Positions 57,204 to 64,000 of a DNA stretch of 64,000 bases are shown here, in pieces. The stretch is from Kitasatospora indigofera (lineage in GTDB: Bacteria > Actinomycetota > Actinomycetes > Streptomycetales > Streptomycetaceae). The stretch covers positions 1 through 64,000 of the forward strand of contig NZ_BNBO01000021.1 of the NCBI RefSeq assembly GCF_014655955.1, given 5' to 3'. The translations under genes were made by a program, and so were the position numbers. Below the pieces are notes generated by a model. The model was not told the origin of the DNA. It searched no databases and saw only the letters and a program-made list of their open reading frames with translations. The stretch's first letter is position 1, and every line of letters starts with the position of its first letter.

Positions 57204-57737
57204 ATGCCGACGAACCGTCATGTCCTGCTGCTCCCGGGGAGCCTGCGCTCCGGCTCCTCCAACGAGGTGGTGCTGCGCACCGCCGCCGACCTGGCCCCCG
57301 AGGGGGTCACCACCACCCTGTACGGAGGGCTGGCCGGCCTGCCGCACTTCAACCCGGACGACGACACCGACCCGCTGCCGGCCCCGGTCGTCGAGCTCCG
57401 CGCGGCCGTCGCGGCCGCCGACGCGATCCTGGTCTGCACCCCCGAGTACGCCGGCACCCTGCCGGGCTCCTTCAAGAACCTGCTGGACTGGACGGTCGGC
57501 GGGGTCGAGATCTCCGACAAGCCGACGGCCTGGATCAACGCGGCCAACCCCGGCCGCGGCCTCGGCGCCGCGGCCACCCTGCGCCTGGTGCTGGGCTACA
57601 CGGGCGCGGCCGTGCTGGAGGAGGCCTGCGCCGCCGTCCCGGTGGACCGTGCGACGGTCGGCCCGGACGGCGTGATCACCGATCCGGCGGCCCGTGCGGA
57701 GATCGCCCGGGTGCTGGAGCTGCTCACGGCCGGCTGA
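57204..57737 (+). CDS. NADPH-dependent FMN reductase-family protein
   Basis: A 177-residue flavodoxin-like reductase. The phosphate loop LLPGSLRSGSSNEVVLR (residues 8-24) and the PEYAGTLPGSFKNLLDW region (about 86-102) bind FMN as in chromate/quinone reductases of the NADPH-dependent FMN reductase family. It follows the AsnC gene by 24 bases on the same strand but starts from its own ATG at 57204, with TAGGTTGG just upstream. Confidence 0.88.
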   Translation: MPTNRHVLLLPGSLRSGSSNEVVLRTAADLAPEGVTTTLYGGLAGLPHFNPDDDTDPLPAPVVELRAAVAAADAILVCTPEYAGTLPGSFKNLLDWTVGGVEISDKPTAWINAANPGRGLGAAATLRLVLGYTGAAVLEEACAAVPVDRATVGPDGVITDPAARAEIARVLELLTAG

Positions 57738-57783
57738 CCCGGCGGCGGCCCGGACGCCCGCCCCGGCGGGAGTCCGGGCCTCG

Positions 57784-57852
57784 GGAAACCGGGCGGCGAC
57801 TGTCCGGGCGGCGACTGTCCGGGCCTCGGGTGTCCGGGCCTCGGGGAACCGG
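57784..57852. repeat. GC-rich tandem repeat (GGGCGGCGACTGTCC / GGGCCTCGGGTGTCC)
   Basis: Two related units of 14 to 15 bases repeat about two times each between the reductase and MarC genes. No coding function is seen. Confidence 0.6.
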
Positions 57853-57874
57853 GTACGCCCGGGCGGGTGCCCGC

Positions 57875-58507
57875 TCAATGTCCGACGGCCATGTGCACGC
57901 CCAGCTCGGCCAGCCCGTTCAGGAACAGCTCGACGCCGACCGCGGCGAGCAGCAGCCCGAGCAGCCGCGAGAGCAGTTCCAGCGAGGTCCGCCGGCTGCG
58001 CTGCAGCAGCGGGGCCAGCAGCAGCACGCAGACGCAGTTGATCGCCACCACCGCGAGGTACGCCACGGCCACCGTGGTGTGCCAGCCCCAGGTGTCCTTG
58101 CTCAGCGACCCGATCAGCACGCCCGTCATCGCCAGCGGGCTGGCGATGTAGGGCAGCAGCAGCGCCCGGATGCCGTCCACCGTGGGGTTCGCCAGGTGCT
58201 CGTCGTCCGAGTCGCCGCCGCCCAGGTGGATGCCGAGCACCAGCGCCACCGCGTAGATGAAGAAGATCGTCCCGCCGGCCAGCTGCAGCGACTGGTCGCT
58301 GACGTGGAACAGCGTGGTGACGAAGTCCGCGGTGTACGCCATCACCCCGCCGACCACGGCGGCGACCAGGGTGCTCCACAGTGCGAGCCGGCGCAGGTCG
58401 CCGGTGCTGCGGCCGGCCCCCAGCTGGGCGAAGGACAGCAGGACCTTCGGCGGGCCGACCACCGCGAAGAACGCGATGAACGCACTGCTGAGATCGAAGA
58501 CGTACAT
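57875..58507 (-). CDS. MarC-family membrane protein
   Basis: A 210-residue membrane protein with six predicted helices. The pattern AFIAFFAVVGPPKVLLSFAQ at the start, then LPYIASPLAMTGVLIGSLSK and LLSRLLGLLLAAVGVELFLN matches the MarC/UPF0056 family. Despite the name, a role in multidrug resistance was not confirmed for E. coli MarC. The function here is unknown. Confidence 0.9.
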   Translation of the reverse strand: MYVFDLSSAFIAFFAVVGPPKVLLSFAQLGAGRSTGDLRRLALWSTLVAAVVGGVMAYTADFVTTLFHVSDQSLQLAGGTIFFIYAVALVLGIHLGGGDSDDEHLANPTVDGIRALLLPYIASPLAMTGVLIGSLSKDTWGWHTTVAVAYLAVVAINCVCVLLLAPLLQRSRRTSLELLSRLLGLLLAAVGVELFLNGLAELGVHMAVGH

Positions 58508-58549
58508 GGCCCAAGCCTGACGGCAGCCGGGCTCCCGCGCAGCGGAGGC

Positions 58550-58873
58550 TCAGCGCAGCAGCACGGTGACGCCGCCCGCGCGGAGGGTGTCGAGCACCGC
58601 CTCGAAGTAGCTCAGCTCGCGCCCGCCGATCACTGCCGGACCGGTCAGCCGCCGGCGGGCCACCGCCGCGTCGTGCCAGACCAGGGTGAACGGCGGCTCC
58701 GCGCCGAAACCGCCGCGCAGGCAGTCGGCGAGCGCGTCCAGGTTGCTGCCGTAGTAGCCGCCGGGGCCGTTGACGGCCTCGCCGAGGGCGGCGTAGCAGG
58801 TGGCCCGGTCGGTGATCCCGGACCCGTCCAGGTGGTGCTCCGGCGACGGCCGCGCCGTCTCGATCCCCGCCAT
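58550..58873 (-). CDS. Barstar-family protein
   Basis: A 107-residue barstar-like fold. GPGGYYGSNLDALADCLRGG (residues 36-55) is the RNase-binding helix region of the family, followed by LTGPAVIGGRELSYFEAVLD. Barstar inhibits secreted ribonucleases of the barnase type. No barnase or toxin gene is next to it, so it may protect against a distant or foreign RNase. Confidence 0.88.
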   Translation of the reverse strand: MAGIETARPSPEHHLDGSGITDRATCYAALGEAVNGPGGYYGSNLDALADCLRGGFGAEPPFTLVWHDAAVARRRLTGPAVIGGRELSYFEAVLDTLRAGGVTVLLR

Positions 58874-59015
58874 GCTCGTCCCCGTCCTCGGCCGCGCCCG
58901 GCGGGCCCGGGTCGCAGCACGATCTTCGCCCGGATGGCGGCGCCGGGTCGAGCCGGGCCGACCTTTGGGCTGGGATGGGCAGCAGGATCATCAGCCGTTC
59001 GAACAGAGGCCCGAC

Positions 59016-59576
59016 ATGACCTGTCTCAATCGCAAGGATCTCGGTCTGCTCGCCCTGCGCGGCGCGGTGGGCGGGGTACTCATCGCCCACGGCACGCAGA
59101 AGCTGTTCGGCTGGTTCGGCGGCGGCGGCCTGGAGGGCACCGCGCAGGCGATGGACCACATGGGTTTCCACCCGGGGCGGCAGAGCGCGATGGCCGCGGG
59201 CCTGGGGGAGGCGGGCGGCGGCGCGATGCTGGTGGCGGGGCTGGCGACCCCGGCGGCCGGGGCGATCGTGGCCGGCACCATGGCGGGCGCGATCTCGGTG
59301 CACGCCCCGGCCGGGTTCTTCAGCACGGCCGGGGGTTACGAGTACCCCGCGCTGCTCGGCGCGGCCGGCCTGTCGCTGGGGCTGTCGGGGGCGGGCCGGT
59401 ACTCGCTGGACCACGCGCTCGGGCACCGGGTGGACCGGCCCTGGATCGGGGTGCTCGCCTTCGTCGCGAGTGCCCTCGGGGCGTACTCGGTGGTGTCCCG
59501 CCGACGGCACGTGATGCGGCTGCGCGAGGAGCGGGCCGCGATGGACGCGGGCCAGGAGGGCGCCGGGCTCTCCTGA
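59016..59576 (+). CDS. DoxX-family membrane protein
   Basis: A 186-residue membrane protein with four helices. DLGLLALRGAVGGVLIAHGT, LFGWFGGGGLEGTAQAMDHM and GLGEAGGGAMLVAGLATPAA are typical of DoxX. The family includes parts of terminal oxidase-like complexes and small membrane oxidoreductases. The cytosolic tail RRRHVMRLREERAAMDAGQE is charged. ATG 59016 lacks a strong binding site; AACAGAGG is the best candidate. Confidence 0.88.
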   Translation: MTCLNRKDLGLLALRGAVGGVLIAHGTQKLFGWFGGGGLEGTAQAMDHMGFHPGRQSAMAAGLGEAGGGAMLVAGLATPAAGAIVAGTMAGAISVHAPAGFFSTAGGYEYPALLGAAGLSLGLSGAGRYSLDHALGHRVDRPWIGVLAFVASALGAYSVVSRRRHVMRLREERAAMDAGQEGAGLS

Positions 59577-59725
59577 ACCCCGCCGTGGCCGGCGGGGTGG
59601 CCCGCGAACCGCTGCGAACCGAGCGAACCGCCGCGGACACCCGCGGACACCCGCGAACAGCCGGCCCGGGCGACCCGGGCCGCGGGGGACCAGGCCCGGG
59701 AGGACCCGGGAGAGAAGAGGACATC

Positions 59726-60346
59726 ATGGAGCGTCAGCAGCCCCGCCCGACCCGTCAGGACACCGGTGCGCCCACCGTCCGCCGCCCCCGCGCGGCGCTC
59801 GCGGGCGCGGCGGCGGCCGTGACCGCGATGGCGCTCGGCACGGCCGCGCTGGCCGGCTGCTCCTCGGACAGCACGCCGAGTTCCGCGGTGTCGGCGGTGG
59901 CCTCGGCGGCCCAGTCGGCGCTGTCGGCGGCCGCCTCGGCCGCCCAGTCCGCGCTCGCCTCCGGCGCTTCGGCGGCGCAGTCGGCGCTGGCCTCGGGAGC
60001 CTCCGAGTTCGCCTCCGCGGCCGCCTCGGCCGAGGCCGCCGCCTCCTCGGCGCTCGCGAGCGTGAAGGGCGGCCTGGAGGCCAAGGGCGACCTGACCCTC
60101 GGCGACGTCACCACCGACTCGCAGGGCCGGGCCCAGGTGCAGCTCACGGTCAAGAACGGCCAGTCCCAGTCCTACCGCTACAGCGTCCAGGTCAACTTCA
60201 CCGACCAGTCCGGCAACGTGCTGGACGCCACGGTCGTCAGCGTCCCCGAGGTGGCGGCGGGCCAGAGCGCGCAGGCCACCGCCGTCAGCAACCGGGACCT
60301 CTCGGGCGACGTCAAGGCCGTGGTCGCCCGGGCGGTGCGGTACTGA
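59726..60346 (+). CDS. Lipoprotein with Ala/Ser coil and FxLYD-like domain
   Basis: A 206-residue protein. A Tat- or Sec-type leader ends in a lipobox (ALAGCSSDS, Cys about 45). Residues 50-112 are a low-complexity Ser/Ala coil with repeated SAAQSALASGA units. The C-terminal part (about 120-206) is a beta domain of the FxLYD type (LTLGDVTTDSQGRAQVQLTV, QVNFTDQSGNVLDATVVSVP). It should be membrane-anchored on the outside. The function is unknown. ATG 59726 follows GAAGAGG. Confidence 0.78.
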   Translation: MERQQPRPTRQDTGAPTVRRPRAALAGAAAAVTAMALGTAALAGCSSDSTPSSAVSAVASAAQSALSAAASAAQSALASGASAAQSALASGASEFASAAASAEAAASSALASVKGGLEAKGDLTLGDVTTDSQGRAQVQLTVKNGQSQSYRYSVQVNFTDQSGNVLDATVVSVPEVAAGQSAQATAVSNRDLSGDVKAVVARAVRY

Positions 60347-60531
60347 CCCGGGGACGGGTCCGGACGTCAACGCGCGGATCGCGGGTCGCCCGAAGAGGTG
60401 GATGTCGTGCCTGCGGGCATGGGTAGGCCGGCTGTGACGGCGAGGATCTCGCACATGGGAGCAACCATGACTGCCGTGCCTGACCGGCTCATCCCGCCGG
60501 GGGCGGGTTCACCGCCGACGACCTCGACAGG

Positions 60532-61044
60532 ATGCCCGGCCTCCCGCCGCACACGGAGTTGATCGACGGGAGCCTCGTCCTCAGGAGCCCGCAGAAGTAC
60601 GTTCATTCGCCGGCCAGGTATCTGCTGGAGCAGGGCCTCCGAGCGACGGCTCCGCCCGAGCTGCGGGTGGTGCGGGAGATGAGCGTGGTGCTGGGCCGCC
60701 GGGACCGGCCCGAGCCGGACCTCTCGGTCGTGCGGGCCGACGCCGTGACCGAGGAGGCGGAGGAGACGGGGTTCCCCGCGTCCGCCGTGGTGCTCGCCGT
60801 CGAGGTGGTGTCGCCGGACTCCGTGGAGCGGGACCGGGACACCAAGCCGCGCAAGTACGCGCAGGCCGGCATTCCGCACTTCTGGCGGGTGGAGAAGGCC
60901 GAGGGGCGCCGGCCGGTGGTCTACGTCTACGAACTTGACCCGGCCACGGACACGTACGCCGTCAACGGGATCCACCACGACCGGCTCAAGGTCGGGGTGC
61001 CGTTCCCGGTCGACATCGACCTGACAGAGATCGATCGTCTCTAA
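60532..61044 (+). CDS. Uma2-family (DUF820) nuclease-fold protein, 5' end probably frameshifted
   Basis: A 170-residue open frame with the Uma2 restriction-endonuclease-like fold. HTELIDGSLVLRSP, the catalytic-region REMSVVLGRRDRPEPDLSVV, VVLAVEVVSPDSVERDRDTK and RKYAQAGIPHFWRVE are characteristic. The normal start of the family (F-T-x-D-D-L-D) is present just upstream as GGFTADDLDRMPGLPP in the same frame, but that frame has no start codon. ATG 60467, with GGGAG upstream, opens the right N-terminus in another frame and would connect if one base were added in the G5 run at 60499-60503. Confidence 0.7.
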   Translation: MPGLPPHTELIDGSLVLRSPQKYVHSPARYLLEQGLRATAPPELRVVREMSVVLGRRDRPEPDLSVVRADAVTEEAEETGFPASAVVLAVEVVSPDSVERDRDTKPRKYAQAGIPHFWRVEKAEGRRPVVYVYELDPATDTYAVNGIHHDRLKVGVPFPVDIDLTEIDRL

Positions 61045-61140
61045 GGTTCCCAGGGTTTACCCGCAGGTCAGATGCGGTGAGGGGAATCGGGCAACCTTAA
61101 GGGCGACTCAAGGGTCAACCGGGCCTCTTGACGCGTGAGT

Positions 61141-61152
61141 TGGTCTAGTCCA
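61141..61152. promoter_or_regulatory. DasR-like / chitinase direct-repeat box 1
   Basis: TGGTCTAGTCCA shares 9 of 12 positions with the streptomycete chitinase repeat TGGTCCAGACCT and 11 of 12 with the TGGTCTAGACCA core of DasR sites. It should make the chitinase respond to N-acetylglucosamine status. Confidence 0.7.
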
Positions 61153-61193
61153 TTTTAATCCCCAGGTGCAGGGAGCCCCTGAGCCGGCGTCGG

Positions 61194-61205
61194 AGGTCCA
61201 GACCT
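61194..61205. promoter_or_regulatory. Chitinase direct-repeat box 2
   Basis: AGGTCCAGACCT matches the known repeat TGGTCCAGACCT at 11 of 12 positions. It lies 53 bases after box 1. Confidence 0.7.
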
Positions 61206-61352
61206 CTGGCGCCGGTTCGGCGCACCCCGGCGTCCGTCAAGGCATGCCCCAGCTCGATTCCCTTCTGTCATGTCCCTGGTCGCGCGGCCCCACCCCGTGC
61301 GAATCGCGCCAGGGCTGTGGCGGAGCCCCCACAACCCTGGAGTCACGCACCC

Positions 61353-63170
<1,818 letters not shown>

Positions 63171-63291
63171 CCACGCGTAGCTGAGTGAAGGGCACTTGAC
63201 GGAGCCCGCACCACGATGAATCCCCTTCGGACGGGCCGCCCCGGACGTCCGCGAATCCGGCCCGCTGGGTACCCACCCGGCGGGCCGGAGG

Positions 63292-63311
63292 GCTGTCCGG
63301 GCCCGGACAGC
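63292..63311. terminator. 10-bp perfect palindrome after the chitinase
   Basis: GCTGTCCGGGCCCGGACAGC, 122 bases past the chitinase stop, can form a hairpin with a 4-base loop. Nearby GGGTACCC and CCCGGCGGGCCGG sequences add possible structure. Confidence 0.6.
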
Positions 63312-63324
63312 AGTGATGTACCGC

Positions 63325-63350
63325 GACGGCCTGCCACATGACAGGCCGTC
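63325..63350. terminator. 9-bp hairpin before the sigma factor gene
   Basis: Arms GACGGCCTG and CAGGCCGTC surround an 8-base loop 17 bases upstream of the sigma factor ATG. It may be a terminator for the chitinase transcript. Confidence 0.55.
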
Positions 63351-63367
63351 CGTCGCGTTATAGGGGT

Positions 63368-63898
63368 ATGGACCAGACAACGGGCAAGGGTACGGCGCTG
63401 CGGGAGCCACTGGAGTTCCCCGACTTCGTCGCGGCGCGGGGGCGGCACCTGCTCAGGACGGCGTTCCTGCTGACCGGCGGTGACGCGTACCTCGCCGAGG
63501 ACCTCGTGCAGGAGGCGCTCGGGCGGGTGTACAGGAAGTGGCGCAGGATCTCGCGCATGGCGAACCCGGCCGGGTACGCGCAGACCGTCCTGGCCAACAC
63601 CTTCCTGTCGTACCGGCGGCGGCGCAGCAGCACGGAGCGGGCGACGGACACCATCCCCGAGACCGGTGCCGGCGACCCCGACCCGGCGCTGCGGCTGACC
63701 CTGCTGCAGGTGCTCGGCGAACTCCCCACCGTGGACCGGGCGGTGCTGGTGCTGCGGTTCTGGGAGGACCGCAGCGTGGAGGAGACGGCCGCCGCACTCC
63801 ACCTCAGCCCCACCGCCGTCCGCTCCCGCAGCAGCCGGGCGCTGGTGCGGATGCGGGCGCGGCTGGGCGAGGAGTCGGCGGCCCTCCTGTGGTCCTGA
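63368..63898 (+). CDS. SigE-family (ECF) RNA polymerase sigma factor
   Basis: A 176-residue ECF sigma factor of the SigE group. Region 2 has FPDFVAARGRHLLRTAFLLT, AEDLVQEALGRVYRKWRRIS and ANPAGYAQTVLANTFLSYRR. Region 4 has LPTVDRAVLVLRFWEDRSVE and AAALHLSPTAVRSRSSRALV. A TATAGG sequence 4 bases upstream of ATG 63368 suggests that the mRNA is leaderless. The next gene starts 78 bases later, probably as its partner. Its regulon cannot be read from here. Confidence 0.92.
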   Translation: MDQTTGKGTALREPLEFPDFVAARGRHLLRTAFLLTGGDAYLAEDLVQEALGRVYRKWRRISRMANPAGYAQTVLANTFLSYRRRRSSTERATDTIPETGAGDPDPALRLTLLQVLGELPTVDRAVLVLRFWEDRSVEETAAALHLSPTAVRSRSSRALVRMRARLGEESAALLWS

Positions 63899-63976
63899 AC
63901 GGGCCCGAGAAGCCCCGCCGGACAGCTCCGGCCCCGTCCCGAACCGGACCATCGACCGAGGAAGCGGTGCTCTGAC

Positions 63977-64000
63977 ATGACCTTCGAAGACGAATTCCCC
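63977..64000 (+). CDS. Start of the gene following the sigma factor (cut by the window)
   Basis: ATG 63977 opens MTFEDEFP, which runs off the right edge. Genes after SigE-family sigma factors often encode membrane or anti-sigma-like proteins. Only eight codons are visible, so this is just the likely start. Confidence 0.4.

Larger units (their letters stand above)
61045..61352. other. Chitinase promoter region
   Basis: Contains two chitinase-type boxes (61141-61152 and 61194-61205) and no gene. A possible -10-like TTTTAAT is at about 61153-61159. Confidence 0.6.

Overview
The window is high-GC actinobacterial DNA, most likely Streptomyces, Kitasatospora or a close relative. The signs are strong G/C bias at third codon positions, many GTG starts, GTGA/ATGA stop-start overlaps, an AfsR-type regulator, a gamma-butyrolactone-receptor-like TetR protein, SigE-family sigma factor, Tat-type and LPxTG-type secreted proteins and a GH18 chitinase behind DasR-like boxes. 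No genus can be fixed from the sequence alone.

Accessory left end (1 to about 8.65 kb). A small regulatory and housecleaning cluster (HTH-DUF5919 regulator, NUDIX hydrolase, HD-domain hydrolase, double winged-helix GntR-like repressor) is followed by lower-GC genes. These are a TIGR02391/Ymh-type protein with an RNxxxH HEPN-like motif, a convergent unknown protein, and a two-gene unit made of a 140-residue protein and a STAND/NLR-type NTPase with eight 42-residue TPRs. The two members of that unit carry the same short motif, at the C-terminus of the small protein and the N-terminus of the NTPase. This is the layout expected of an NLR and effector pair that signals through a shared amyloid-like motif. 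The region ends at a tRNA 3'-half fragment, its terminator hairpin and two CTGACGGCAA direct repeats, which look like one attachment end of an integrated element. The other end and the integrase are not in the window.

Flanking chromosome (8.65 to 26 kb). A NERD protein, a ricin-lectin protein with three near-identical repeats, two SDR-fold proteins that lack the YxxxK pair, a DUF2871 membrane protein and a 54-residue small gene come first. Then a complete peptide-export type cassette (lipoprotein, membrane fusion/peptidoglycan-binding protein, ABC ATPase, permease) lies divergent from an OmpR/histidine kinase pair. After these come an AraC regulator, VOC protein, an iron-box-controlled DUF2470 protein, a ROK repressor and a sugar-binding lipoprotein.

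Middle (26 to 45 kb). A ScbR-like TetR protein; a NarL-type two-component system and an ABC operon that share an 18-bp inverted repeat in their promoters; a DUF4241 fusion protein; a TetR regulator with inverted operator copies; secreted trypsin-like and S37 peptidases; a TetR, AidB-like dehydrogenase and amidohydrolase operon; an inositol-monophosphatase-fold protein divergent from a double AsnC regulator.

Right part (45 to 64 kb). AfsR-like SARP-STAND-TPR regulator, a Tat-exported beta-helix protein, a phosphopantetheinyl transferase, a sortase-anchored choice-of-anchor A protein with a long Pro/Ser stalk, an orphan ATP synthase subunit b paralogue, the kynurenine genes kynA-kynU with a divergent AsnC regulator, several membrane and lipoproteins, a Uma2-family gene with a probable frameshift at its 5' end, a chitinase and a SigE-family sigma factor with the first codons of the next gene.
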